This document shows positions 12,319 to 23,591 of a DNA stretch of 64,000 nt, piece by piece. Position 1 is the first letter of the stretch. Every line of letters begins with the position of its first letter. Source of the stretch: Lathyrus oleraceus (lineage: Eukaryota; Streptophyta; Magnoliopsida; Fabales; Fabaceae); NCBI RefSeq assembly GCF_024323335.1, contig NC_066581.1, positions 441,155,816-441,219,815 on the forward strand. Reading direction: 5' to 3'. Under the pieces are notes generated by a model. That model saw only the letters and a list, made by a program, of their open reading frames with translations, was not told the DNA's origin and made no database searches. Both the position numbers and the translations under genes were made by a program.

Positions 12319-12338
12319 GGGGGGGGGGGGGGGGGGGG
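12319..12338. repeat. Poly-G run (20 G)
   Basis: Twenty consecutive G on the plus strand, C in the sense of the LTR. The matching position in the other LTRs has only short mixed purine runs. The run length should be treated with caution, as homopolymers are prone to sequencing error. Confidence 0.85.
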
Positions 12339-13671
12339 AGTGAGAGAAACACAAATTGGTCATGGGAGGAATTTTATCAAATCAAAATCATTCATTCATT
12401 TTGGAAGATGGAATGTACATTTCTTCTATCCCCTAAAACCAATGATTTAAATCCAACAAAAGTCAAATCAACCTTGACCAATGCCTAAACAAATAGTCAA
12501 ACATCTCAAGACCATAAAAATGGCTCAACATAATTTTTACACAATTAATCAATAAAAAATCAAATTAAAAATGCATTAAAATTCAAATTAATTTGGTCAA
12601 AACCTAAAATCTCTTCAAAACACCAAATAAATGGTCAAGAGATTTATCCTAGGTCAAACAAAGTCAAAGGACCTTAGACAAAAAAATTCATCATTTTTGA
12701 AAAGTCAGAAGTATTTTTAAACAATTAAAAATATGCACAAAAACATTTAATTCATGACAAATATCAAAATTAATCCAAAAATTAATTTTAATTTAGAAAA
12801 TGAAAGAAAAATATTTAAAGACTTTTGGTGAAAGTCACATATTTTTTTGATTAAAAATGAAATTATTATGAATAAAAAAAAATAAAGCAATTAAACATAA
12901 AATCATAAAATAAAAAGAAATTCAAAAAAACAAGGGCCATTAGATCTCCCTATTTAATTGAGGTGGCATATCTGATGGCCAGAAGCGCGCAATCCTCCAA
13001 CACTTCAGTCAACGCGTGTACACACGTGTTATGCAAAAGCAAGGGCTAAGATTAAAATGTGGGAATCATATTGGATGGCTTAGGACTTGCCAACACACCA
13101 CCGGAGCCCTAGCTCCGGTCATCTTCTCCGTTAATCACCACCGAAATGGTACAACCTCAACTTAATGAAAAATGAAAAACAAGGACACTATTTCAAAGAG
13201 AAAATGCTTAGGAGTTCGAATCTGGCCTTAATTTTTACAATTCCAAGTATATAAAAAGGTATAGGGATTTGAATTTTGTGGATCAGGAACTGAGTTGCTT
13301 CGATTTGACCTCAGAGCAACTCAATATTGTTGCCTACATTGGTAGGATTTCAGCCAACCAAAAATCATAAAGAATAGTGAAGAATTGAGACGGAATCGAA
13401 GATATGAAAATTCTGAAAAATTACCTTCGAAGGAGCTTCAACCTTGCCTGATCTTGATTCTAATTGTGCTTGGCTTGGTTTCAGAAGCTTCTAGGAAGTG
13501 ATTAGGATCCAAAAAAAGCTTGGATTCTTGGAGTTTCAATCTTAAAATAGAATGAGATTTGAAGCTCGACTTTCAAATGAAAACCTTCAAGATTATCCTT
13601 TAATGGTGAGGGTTTGGATTGCAGGTTCAAAGCTTGGGCATGGGGTCCTCAATTCTGAGCCATGAGGGTTG

Positions 13672-13679
13672 TATTTATA
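13672..13679 (-). promoter_or_regulatory. TATA box of L1 LTR
   Basis: TATAAATA in element sense, preceded by C, at the position where the family's other LTRs also have CTATAAAT (39290, 52861, 55507, and 25075 in the solo LTR). This is the likely core promoter of the LTR, by conservation. Confidence 0.65.
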
Positions 13680-15192
13680 GCTAATGTGATTCATTTCCAC
13701 ACACTTCCAAAATTTTCCAAATTTAGCAATTTGCATTGCATGCTTGCATGGGCGTGTGATAGGACCATCAAGTGATGTATTCAGGTACAAAATTGCTTGT
13801 CTATCATGCTAAAATCATGCCATGTGTCCATGCATTTGAATTTGAAATGTGAAGGTGAAATTCATCCAAATGGTCCTTTGAAAAGAACCCATGCGCAAGT
13901 ACTTCATTTCTTGTCCAAATGAGATGATCGTGGACTTTGTGGAAAGGTGAGATCAAGGGGAACAACTTTGATGTTGAACACTTTTCCATTTAAATATTCT
14001 ATAATGATGAACTTTGAGGTGGAAGTTTGGAAAATCAAACATATTTGAAAATTTTCGAAGTACCAAGTCAAATGCTCACTTCTTCCACCTTGAATAACTT
14101 TTTCTATGGGATTCAAATGGAAACTATTGCTTCATAAATGTTGTGGCTATTTCAAACCTATTAAATTTGGTCATAAATTTGACCTCATTTGGATTTGTGA
14201 TGAAGGAGTTATGCATTTTAGAAGTTGAGGAAAATCACTTGTTCAATGGTAGTGACCCAAAATGACCTATAATGTTTCCTCTTGGCACATGCATTTTCAA
14301 GTTGAATTTGAACTTCTTCCAAACATAAAAGTTGAATAGGAAATCGTGAATTTAGTCATGGAACTTGAATGACTTCCATCTCATAAACAATTAGCAAGTT
14401 ATGGTCCTTGGAAGTTAACCTCCTAACTAGGGTTCAAACAAAATGACCTATAATCTTTCACCATAAAAAATGAATCTCCAAGCAAACATATCTCTTGACT
14501 TAAACATTAAAGTTGTTTGGAATGTCATAAGGATTAGAATTTCTCTTGGAATCATTTTCATATGACAAAACGTATATGAGATAGGGTCTAGGGAACCCCA
14601 GTTTTGACTAGTTGACTTTCTCTAGTCAACCACCATGAACCATCTTGCAAACTTGACATTCTCTTGATCTATTGTACTCATGGAGTATCATATATGTGTA
14701 ATATGAATTAATATGAAGTATCCTTTGAAATATTTATCAAATGATAAAGAAACTTGTTGAGGAAGTCACACAAGATACCCATATGAAATAGGGTTTCCAA
14801 GGCAAACAAGATTCAAACTCTTGATGAATTCTTGATCAAAAAGATATGTGAATATCATGGGGATCCATATATTATGTCTAGAGTTAATTTGAACCATCTC
14901 TTGATTGATCTCCTTGCATTGAGGGTCTTAAACCCTTTATATGAGCTTGATGAGGCATTGGTGGACACGCACACTACCTACAAAAGCAACAAACTATACA
15001 TTGACATAATTTTGGTATTTTGGTTAGTAAATAATGAAAAACAAAGTATGATACAATCAAATGTGCTTGGTGATCTCTCCCAATGCAAACCCAATGAATG
15101 AGGGGTAAGGATGAAGCCAAGGTGTGATCCCAAAGCTAATACATATGATGAGATAACATGAGGGATCTTAGGGTCAAAATTGGGGTCTTACA

Positions 15193-15587
15193 GAATCTAA
15201 TGATGCATGATAAGAATGTATGAATTGGACATACAAAAAATAACACAAATAGAGTTACTTAGTCCTTGTTTTTTTTATTTTGACTTACGCATGGAAGTGG
15301 GATCTTATGACCATACGAAGTGGTCATAAGAGACTATGCAAAATAAGAAAATATGCAGATGAATGATTTTAAGTGGGAAAGAATTTAGGGTATGAGAGTT
15401 TCCCATATTTAAATTTCTTTAACGAATGGCATCAGTGATGGTAATCCTCATAGAATCCGGGTGAAAGGTATTTAAATACAGAAGACCCAAATTTTGCCCC
15501 TAAATGCAATGACATGATATGATATGTTATACATACATGAAGGACTCTCTTTTTTCGTTTGCTGGAGATATGATGTGAGATAAAGAA
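15193..15587. other. Unassigned sequence between L1 and an LTR-like unit
   Basis: About 395 bp flanking the L1 insertion. I see no ORF, no RNA gene and no clear repeat. The sequence is AT-rich with ATGATATGATATG-type runs. It is probably older transposon-derived DNA. Confidence 0.4.
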
Positions 15588-16330
15588 TGTAACACTCTAA
15601 ACCCCACATACATTTTTAACGCATAATTTTAACAAAAATTACAATCATATATGGTGTCACTCACATCAAAAATATCCTACTCGCAACACGGTTTACAAAA
15701 AATCACATAAAAACTGTTATCGCATGCTTACCTTCACTTAGGATATCATCGCAGCAAAATCACCATCAAATCAAATCAATTAAACATAATAACTGCAACT
15801 CAAGGCGTTTAGTCTCTAAACTTCAACTTCCATATCACAAAAAAAAGATTTATAATATTCAACTCGCCACAATGTTGAAATATCATCAAACATAAATAAA
15901 AACTTCAACAAACAAAATAAGTGGAAGCAACGTTCCCATCCTGATGTTACATTGATCAGATCAAGACCTTACTAATAAAAACGACAAACTATTGAAAGCC
16001 AATCCAATAACTACCTTCCACTTACTTCAACAATGTTACTCCTGAGTATCTACATGATGACCATGTCAAGGCAACATTTAAACAGTAGGGGTGAGAAAAA
16101 ATAACCAATATAAACAATGTAAGGAATGTTAAGGTAGAGAACACACAACATGTATAAATTCAATACACAAGTATCAACGATATATTCTCACACCCAATTC
16201 ATGACAGTAATCACCTAATCATATACAATCATAAACATCATGAAAGTCAACAACATATGCAATCATATATGCAAATGTACTCTATAACTGACTCATTATG
16301 CATGTGGTACCATTCATGAACACTCAGGTT

Positions 16331-16560
16331 CATCTCGCTCTCGATCCCCACCATAGGATTGGATCACACCAAATCTTTACCACCACCATAGGTAATGTTT
16401 CCTTGATTCCCACCTAAACTCGGCTACTCGCTCCCGGTCCCCATCATAGGACTAGAGCACACCAAGGTTCGTTACCACCATATGTAACGCTTAACCAATC
16501 CCTATATAAAACTCGATACCTGCTCCCGATCCATACCACCAGACCAGAGCACACCAAAAT
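16331..16560. repeat. Three degenerate tandem repeats of about 95 bp
   Basis: Three copies of a block with the core CTCCCGATCCCCACCATAGG followed by GAGCACACCAA and, in the first two, TTACCACCA. They begin near 16331, 16426 and 16517. They lie inside the LTR-like unit. Confidence 0.65.
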
Positions 16561-17016
16561 TGGATTGAATCTCGTACAACATGATGCATGACTCTCATCA
16601 ACATGCATTATCACAAAAAGATTCATCAAAAGGATCCCTATACACATATCACCATTTATGCATCATATCATTCATCATACATAATAATCAATTCATCTTA
16701 CCACGTCAATAAACAACAACAAAAAACAATAACTCATCAAACATGACCTCATAGGCATTCATTTATGTTACTTCACCAAAACAACAACACATCATCGTAT
16801 AAACATAATGATTCACCAACCAAACATATAAACCAATACATTTATCAATATATTAGGCAATTTAATAATATTCAAACATTTCACCAGTCATAGCGTGTTA
16901 TGAATTTGAGTGTTAGCTTTCTAACTCTTCATATGACACTTCATTTGGATATACGGATCAAAAGTTATGGCTAAAGTTGTCGAACAATGCAAAACGAACA
17001 TTATGGCAGTTATGTG

Positions 17017-17058
17017 TCGAATCATGACCTTTACGGGTCGACTCATGACCTTTACAGG
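17017..17058. repeat. 21-bp direct repeat, two copies
   Basis: Two adjacent copies of TCGA-(A or C)-TCATGACCTTTAC-(G or A)-GG at 17017-17037 and 17038-17058, differing at two positions. Confidence 0.8.
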
Positions 17059-18059
17059 TCAGCTCATACTGTGAATTTTTGTCTAAAATTAGGTTTTAAT
17101 CATCCAAACATTGCCTTATGTGTTAAAACTTATGTTACAAAAATATATCAATATAGATCCAGTTTCTTACTGTTATAGCTTCCTATTACATAATCAATCT
17201 CTAAAGAACCATTAACACAATCAATCTCAAAATCTTCAAACATCAATCAATGGCATGATATAATCAACAACATCAAAATAAAATATATGCATACATAGGG
17301 TACATAGGTTTCACACCAATTCCATCATACAACAATTATAACACAAAATCAGAATTGAGATTTAGAACACCCAATCCTAAGGAGGTTAAGGGTTCCTCCA
17401 TCTACCCCACAAGCTTTACACTCAACTGGTAGCCCTCCCCCCCCCCTACATGATTTTCAGCAAAATCCCATTGATCCTTAGAGTTTTTCTTCAACCTTAA
17501 GTCCTTACTCTCCCTCTTTGCCTTTTTTGCTCAAACTCTTCAAAATATGTACTGACACTCTCAAGTTCTTCAAATCCCTATTTTATTCCAAGACCTATTT
17601 CCTTCCAATTATACTATTCCCCTTTTACCCTCCAACTTGCTCTTATATCCCTTTCCTACCCTCCATATTTGACTGAATTCCAACATTGCCCCAAATTTCT
17701 CTACACATCTTATTTTCTCATTATTTAATTAATTAATTTGAATAATAATATTATTCTAAAGTATTATTTATTCAAATAATCAATTAAACTTCTAAATAAT
17801 TTCTAAACGAATATGCCAAGTTATTCCTCTCTCTATACCTCTACTTGAAGGACACTTACCCCCATAATCACGTCATAAACAATTTAAAATACCAATAAAT
17901 CAAATAAAATTCTAAATAATTTAATTAATTGAATTCGGGGTGTTACAGAGACCCACTAGGGATAACAATTTGGTGGAGAAAAAGACACTGCTGATTATTC
18001 AAAGGTGAAGGTTATCAACTAGTTAGAGATGACAAGCTGACAATTTAGAATATATGAGA

Positions 18060-18400
18060 AATCAGGAGTTTTTGTGATTTCTAACAAGAAATTCATCCCA
18101 CACAAAGTTCTAGAGTTTTCTAACAAGAAAATAATCCAATCAAATAAATTGGAGATCCATAACAAGGAATTTATCTAAGATAAACATGGGAGATTTCTAA
18201 CAAGAAAGTCATCCACGCAGAAGAAAACTTGGAGATTCTTTACAAAGAAATTGTCCAAGACAAAACTCGGGAGTTTTTTGACAAGATAATCATCCATGCA
18301 AAAGGCTATGACGATTATTTACAAAAAATCAATCAAGACAAAATATTGGAGCTTCTAGTAAGAAAACATCCAATCATATAGGAATTCGTTAAAATGAAGA
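18060..18400. repeat. Degenerate 39-bp tandem repeat, about eight copies
   Basis: The core (T or C)-TAACAAGAAA..ATCCAA recurs at about 18083, 18122, 18161, 18199, 18241, 18280, 18320 and 18359, spacing 38-42 bp. Each unit has GGAGATTT-like sequence before the core and ATCCAAGACAAAACT-like sequence after it. It is followed by looser repeats of GACAATTGGA (18582, 18610, 18634). I do not recognise the satellite. The period is divisible by three but stops interrupt every frame. Confidence 0.7.
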
Positions 18401-18649
18401 GACATACATGACTTTCTAGGAAACAACATGACAAACAGGGTAATAAAACTCTTTGTATGTGCCAACACAGTTGGACTTGACCGTAAGCATTGGTTACAAA
18501 CAACTTCTAACGGATTCATGCCAATTACAACTGGAATTTCAAAGATAGGGCCAGTAATAACTGAACTTTAAATGCGTCAATGACAATTGGACTTTATAAT
18601 GATACTAGTGACAATTGGATTTTGGATACTAATAACAATTGCAAGTCCA

Positions 18650-18830
18650 GTTGTTTCTTTATTTATTATTGTTGTTGTTGTTGAGATTTAATGTTTAAAG
18701 ATTTCATGGATTTTATTGTTGTTGTTGTTATTATTGTTGTTGTTGTTTTTGTTGTTGAAATTTAATGTTTAAGGATCATATTTGTTTTTGTTGTTGTTAT
18801 TGGTGTTATTGTTGATGATGATGAAGAAGA
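18650..18830. repeat. GTT-rich microsatellite with an internal duplication
   Basis: Several interrupted GTT runs. The phrase GTTGAGATTTAATGTTTAA at about 18680 recurs with one change at about 18755, so a unit of about 75 bp has been duplicated. Confidence 0.75.
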
Positions 18831-18908
18831 TTTAGAATTTGTCAACAAATTTTATGCTTTGCATATTAAAACGAAGAACAAAAAAATAGGTTAAAAATAA
18901 AATTTTTT

Positions 18909-19153
18909 AAATAGGACTTTACCCCTCGGTTATTGTTAAGAACCGAGGTGAAAAGTAGCACGGTTTTGAAAAACGAAAAAATGCAGTTGTTGGGGATTGA
19001 ACTCATGATGATTGTCACTTTTCCCCTCGGTTATTCAAAAACTGAGGGGTAAAGTGGCAGGTTTTCATGTCGCCCTTCATTACCTCGCATGTGTAACCGA
19101 GGTTATATCCTTTTCACGTCCAAAGTGAAATGAGGTTATTTGTAGTAGTGTAG
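18909..19153. mobile_element. Terminal region of a CACTA-type DNA transposon
   Basis: The right end, read on the minus strand, is CACTACTACAAATAACCTC, the usual terminal inverted repeat start of plant CACTA elements. Inward it carries several subterminal repeats in both orientations around the core CCTCGGTTA or AACCGAGG (about 18913, 18942, 19026, 19050, 19082, 19096). I could not find a matching left terminus, and no transposase is visible, so this is either a fragment or an element whose other end has diverged. Confidence 0.7.
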
Positions 19154-19909
19154 GATTCTTATTGAACTACCTTTGGAAGGTTGGACTCATTGAGCTCTTT
19201 GTGGTAGTTTGCCCTAGTCTGAATCTTGAATCGATTTTCTCTTGACTAACCGACTATTGAGGTGATTGGCTCGGATTGATCGAAACTCAAAGTGATTTTC
19301 CCCTGATTGGACTTCTTTCAAATGATCAAGTTCCTCAACTGACTACACATTGATGATATTGAACTTAAAATTTATTGAGATCAACACAATGAAACATAGT
19401 GAAAGTGTCAATGACCCAAATAGAACACTAATCTAGCCATTCACAAAGTGAAAGATGTTGTGACCAATACAAATGATCAACAAATATCGTTCAAAGTCAG
19501 GTTAACGTAACCTTGATGAAGTATCCTTTCAAAATAAACCTTCCCTTAATTAGGTCTTTTAACGGTTGTAACATGGTCTGGTTCATGGTTTTTGAACAGA
19601 AGGATATAAGGATAAAACTTTAATTTTAACCTACCCCTTCTTCTTGATGACCTACAATTCCCAAGAGTATTTTGACAGTGTGATGGTAAAGATGAGGATT
19701 CAAAATGAGATTTTCTTGCAATGACATCTACCTTATTTGTTTTCTTTGATTGATTATTATCCCTAATTTTTCCCAGACTACTTCTTTAAAGCTCTTAGTC
19801 CACCGTGATGCCCTGATTTTTGACTAAGTTATCTTTTGTGGTATTCAACCTAGCAGGTTTTTTATTTTTTTGAAAGATTATGGCTGCCATGTTATCGTTT
19901 ATTGAGGAA
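19154..19909. other. Linker; right half resembles an Ogre 3' untranslated tail
   Basis: No ORF or RNA gene recognised. Around 19755-19870 the order of words (CCCTAATTTTT, GACTAAGTTATC, GTATTCAACCTAGCAGG) resembles the tail after integrase at 21285-21340 (CCCTAATTTTT, GCATAAGTTGCC, GTACTCAACTTATCGGG). This suggests that the central element inserted into the 3' tail of an older minus-strand Ogre-like copy. The similarity was judged by eye. Confidence 0.4.
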
Positions 19910-19914
19910 CAACC
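19910..19914. repeat. Target site duplication CAACC, left copy
   Basis: CAACC directly left of the 3' LTR end at 19915. It is identical to 53802-53806 on the far side of the 5' LTR, 34 kb away. Confidence 0.85.
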
Positions 19915-20515
19915 TATAGCGGCAAATTCATCATCATCAAGCTATGTATAAGCTAGACATCAAATAATAAGAGTCGCCACCACGCTTTTATTGTTTCCAA
20001 GGGAAAAGGGAAAAGTACGAACAAAACCCAAAAATAAGAAGTTTTCAAATCAAAACTAATAAAATGCCAGAGATTTCAGGTAAGGGGGTTGGTTACATAG
20101 AGGGAAGGTGTTAGCACCCAAAGTGTCCTAGGTACTCCTAGGGAGCCCTTTTGTGTGCATATGTATTTTGTATAAAGTGATGTTTACAAACAAATAGAAT
20201 GGGGGGATGAGAAAAGAATTCATTAATTATATTTTTGTGTTTGACAAAACTCTTCGGTCTTGTGCCTACGTACCAACATAAAAATAAGGGATCAAAACCT
20301 CGTAGTTCGTGATATAAATTTCAAAATGGATACATTGCTTTTAACAAAAATTAAGTTTGAATGGCATAAAAGCCTAGAAAATTGTTTGAATGAGTTAGTT
20401 CTTTTTGGCTTTTTGAAAGTTTAGGTAAAGTATAATTAAGTTTATTTACAAGTTTGATTAAGAAAAGAAGTTTGAAAATGCAATGGCATAAGGCCAAAGT
20501 TTCTAGTTTGCAAAA
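19915..20515 (-). repeat. 3' LTR of the outer element, truncated
   Basis: About 600 bp corresponding to the last part of the 5' LTR (49690-50295). It keeps the AATAAA region, the PBS-like block (19970-19979) and the end GCTATAG. Similarity stops near 20515, where unrelated tail sequence begins; roughly 3.5-4 kb from the LTR start, including the TATA region, has been deleted. Confidence 0.8.
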
Positions 20516-21466
20516 TGGGAATTTTAGGTCAACACCATATCAAATGAGAGACAACCATGCAGAAGATAAACAGAAATAGCTGCTCATAAACCAGGAGGAA
20601 ACTTTGACTAGGAGCGAGTCAGATGGCGACTAGTAGGGAAACCAATGCGATCTACTGGCAAAAAGATCTTACTCTGCTGAAGATCAACCCTATTGGGGAA
20701 ACACATAAACACTATCGGGAAAATAACACGCCGCATGGTACTGAATCAACCAACTTAGCTGAGAGAAAGAATCGAAACTCCGCTAGGGAACAAACACTTC
20801 ACAGGGGAACCGTATCAACACTAACAACTAGGGATACCCTAAGGGTCAACTGCTTATGCTACCTCAGATGCTTAGCACTTAAGGACTTGTTTCCTTTTTG
20901 AAGTGCTATTGAAAATTTCTTGGTTTTATATGTTTTAAGAAAAAATATTTTGATTAAAAATTTTAAAATTCCAAAATGATCGTAATAAAATTTAAACTAT
21001 TGGCTGAAGTAAATAAGAGTATAAACAATTGGATAAAAGCTCAACATTATTTAATAGGGATGGTAGTCTATAAAGGACAAGACTCCATAGATTTTTAGAG
21101 AGTTGAAAAACGGTAATTTACATGCAAAAGGGTTACATTGAATACAAATGATCCTTAGTCCTTCTACCAACTCTTGATACTTACTGTGCTCTTGACCGCT
21201 ACTAGGGATGATGAATCGACTTCAACCCTTGTGCTCAAAGTTCTCCAAAATTTGAAGATCAGTTGACTGCAGTTACTTGCCATAATCCCTAATTTTTGCA
21301 TAAGTTGCCCCAAGGTGGGGTACTCAACTTATCGGGAAATTTTCTGTTTTTTTATGTCTCTAACTTTTGCCTGGATCACCCTTTCGGGTTTTCAATCCAC
21401 CGAGACGCTATTTTTTGCCTAAGCCGCCCTTTCGGGTTTTCAACTTAGCGAGTTGTTCTTTTCTTT
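20516..21466 (-). other. 3' tail between integrase stop and truncated LTR
   Basis: Untranslated tail of the central element. After the integrase it contains two copies of a block of about 40 bp with the core CCCTTTCGGGTTTTCAA (about 21379 and 21429), and further left GGGGAA-rich phrases in the 20620-20850 stretch. No PPT was identified, consistent with the LTR truncation that would have removed the junction. The ORF at 20623-20901 on the plus strand is antisense and has no recognisable motif. Confidence 0.6.
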
Positions 21467-22639
21467 TTAGGCGAAGTATTTCTTGACTGCATCCGCGTTC
21501 ACAGGACGAGTGAACTTTTCACCATCCATAGTTGTAAGAATCAGAGCACCACCTGAAAAGGCTCTCTTAACAACATATGGGCCTTCATAATTGGGGGTCC
21601 ATTTTCCCCTAGAATTTGGTTTGAACGACAAGATCTTCTTGAGGACAAGGTCACTTTCTGTAAACACACGAGGTATGACCTTCTTATCAAAAGCTTTCTT
21701 CATTCTCTGCTGATATAACTGACCATGACAGATGGCAGTCAATCTCTTCTCTTCAATCAAATTCAGCTGATCAAACCTGGTCTGACACAATTCAACCTCA
21801 GTCAACTTGGCTTCCATGAGCACGCGCAATGAAGGAATCTCAACCTCTACAGGGAGCACTGCTTCCATACCATTTATAAGAGAGAAAAGGGTTTCCCCTG
21901 TTGGAGTGCGGACGGATGTACGATACCCATGCAAAGAAAACGGGAGCATCACATGCCAATCCTTGTACGTGACAACCATCTTCTGGATGATCTTCTTAAA
22001 GTTCTTATTTGCAGCTTCAACTTCCCCATTCATCTTGGGTCTGTAGGGAGAAGAATTATGATGTGCAATCTTGAATTATTTACAAAGATCTTCCACCATT
22101 TTGTTATTCAAGTTCGATCCATTGTCAGTAATGATCTTACTTGGCACACCATAACGACATATGATATAATTCTTGATAAACCTCACAATAACTTACTTAG
22201 TTACATTTCCATACGATGCCGCTTCAACCTATTTTGTGAAGTAGTCAATTGCCACCAAAATGAAACGATGTCCATTCGAAGCTTTGGGCTCAATCATCCC
22301 AATCATATCAATTCCCCACATGCAAAAAGGCCATGGGGATGAGATAACATTCAAAAGTGTCGGAGGAACATGAATCTTATCAGCATAAATTTGACACTTG
22401 GGGCACTTCTTCACAAATTTGCAACAGTAAAATTCCATTGTCAGCCAATAGTAACCTGCTCGCAACATCTTCTTTGCAAGTGCATGTCCATTAGAATGAC
22501 TACCAAAGGAAACTTCATGCACTTCGGTCATCAATAAGTTTTCTTCATGTCTATCCACGCATCTGAGCAAAACCATGTCGAAGTTTCTCTTGTACACTAT
22601 ATCACCATTCAAGTAGAAATTACCGACTAATCTTCTCAA
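21467..22639 (-). pseudogene. Integrase of copy M (C-terminal end possibly from the outer copy)
   Basis: Order in coding sense: zinc-binding HHCC region (VHEVSFGSHSNGH then CPKCQ), catalytic core with the first Asp in MWGIDMIG, the second in the ITDNGSN block and the Glu in NGEVEAANKN, then a GPY/F-type C-terminus (RGKWTPNYEGPYVV) ending KKYFA. All three catalytic acids are still encoded. The reading is broken by a TAG in place of Trp after DYFTK (TGG in the copy at 41.37 kb), a TAA after NVTK that is shared with that copy, and further stops before 22033. The enzyme would insert the cDNA into chromosomes. Stretches 22229-22639 and 21467-22033 are open. Confidence 0.88.
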
Positions 22640-23586
22640 AGTCTTCTATCTTTCAAAGATGCCCCGGGCGAGTAAATCTGACATCGGAGGAAACATTTGA
22701 TGTCGTAATACCACGGCTTCTCGTCTTTGATCTCTTCAATAGCAAACACATGAGCTAGCCTATCAAGACGCATCACAGACAAATTGGGAACTTCATTCCA
22801 ATACTTCACTACAATCATTGACGCCAACGTTGCAAGAGCATCTGCCATCTGGTTCATATCTCGAGGGATATGATGAAACTCAACCTTTGTAAAGAAAGTT
22901 GAAATACTTCTCGCATAATCTCTATACGGTATTAAATCGGGTGGATTTGTCTCCCATTCACCTTTGATATGATTCACCACCAAAGTTGAATCTCAAAAGA
23001 CATCTAAACACTTGATTTTGAGATTCATGGCCTCTTCAAGCCCCATAGTGCGAGCTTCATATTCTGCCATGTTGTTTGTACACTTGAAAGTCAATCTAGC
23101 TGTAAATGGTAGATGCGTGCCTTGTGGAGTAATGATCACTTCCCCAATGCCATTTCCATATTGATTAACAGCTCCATCAAATACCATGCCCCAACGGGAA
23201 CCAGGTTCTGGCCCTTCTTCAAGAAATGGTTCATCACAATCTTTCATTTTCAAGTACAAAATCTCTTAATCAGGAAAGTCATACTACATTGACTAGTAAT
23301 CTTCAATCGGTTGGTGAGCCAAGTGGTCAGCCAAGATACTACCTTTGATCTCTTTCTGAGATCGATATACGATATCATACTCTGATAACAACATCTTCCA
23401 ATGGGAAATCCTCCCAGTTAAAGTAGGCTTCTCAAATATATACTTGATCGAATCCATTTTGGATTTCAACCAAGTGGTATGATTCAACATATATTGACAC
23501 AAACGCTTAGCAGCCAAAGACAATGCACAACAAGTTTTCTCAAGCATAGAATACCGAGTCTCACAGTCGATGAACTTCTTAATAAG
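22640..23586 (-). pseudogene. RNase H end and second (archaeal-type) RNase H of copy M
   Basis: Continues pol after the solo LTR. First comes the end of the RT-associated RNase H (MLEKTCCALSLAAKRLCQYML, then FEKPTLTGRISHWKMLLSEYDI). After a linker follows a second RNase H: WGMVFDGAVNQYGNGIG with its first Asp, NNMAEYEA with its Glu, and DMNQMADALATLAS with a late Asp. The dual RNase H arrangement is known for the Tat/Ogre lineage. Several stops interrupt it, among them two in the stretch between IEDY and the second RNase H. Confidence 0.85.
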
Positions 23587-23591
23587 GTAGT
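23587..23591. repeat. Target site duplication GTAGT, left copy
   Basis: GTAGT precedes the solo LTR; the second copy is 28445-28449. The uninterrupted site in the outer copy, near 42123, reads GAGGTAGTAAATCGCG, with one GTAGT. Confidence 0.93.

Larger units (their letters stand above)
283..15192 (-). mobile_element. Ogre-like Ty3/gypsy element L1, partial, with nested copia-type element
   Basis: A minus-strand element read from right to left: 5' LTR (10476-15192), tRNA-Arg-type PBS (10449-10466), leader, ORF1 (9608 down to 517, split by the copia-type element 1567-9143) and the first codons of gag (338 down to 283). A plus-strand LTR then cuts it, and the remainder lies beyond the window. 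LTR, PBS and ORF1 are colinear with copies at 35.5-40.8 kb and 47.3-53.8 kb, so it belongs to the same family. ORF1 contains stops, so this copy is defective. The base pairs just outside its 5' LTR are GAATC (15193-15197), the expected target duplication. Confidence 0.85.
10476..15192 (-). repeat. 5' LTR of L1
   Basis: 4717 bp on the minus strand, from TGTAAGACCCC at 15192 to the end GCTATAG at 10476, where the family normally ends GCTACA. It is probably the most complete LTR of this family here; the copies at 37945 and 49690 lack different internal segments. It carries a TATA box at 13672-13679, a run of 20 G at 12319-12338 and the conserved block near the 3' end (10532-10541) that resembles the PBS. 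ORFs inside it are short and not conserved. Confidence 0.9.
15588..17947 (-). repeat. LTR-like unit, probably a solo LTR of another retrotransposon family
   Basis: Bounded by TGTAACAC at 15588 and GTGTTACA ending at 17947. On the minus strand it starts TGTAACACCCCGAATTC, a common start for plant gypsy LTRs, and ends GTTACA. No coding region lies inside. The flanking 5-mers are AAGAA (left) and GAGAC (right), which agree at only three positions, so a target duplication is not demonstrated. It contains degenerate tandem repeats near 16331-16560 and a 21-bp direct repeat at 17017-17058. It could instead be the product of a rearrangement. Confidence 0.55.

Noticed and set aside
20623..20901. 92-codon plus-strand ORF as a gene
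   Set aside because: It is antisense in the untranslated tail of the central element and shows no motif.
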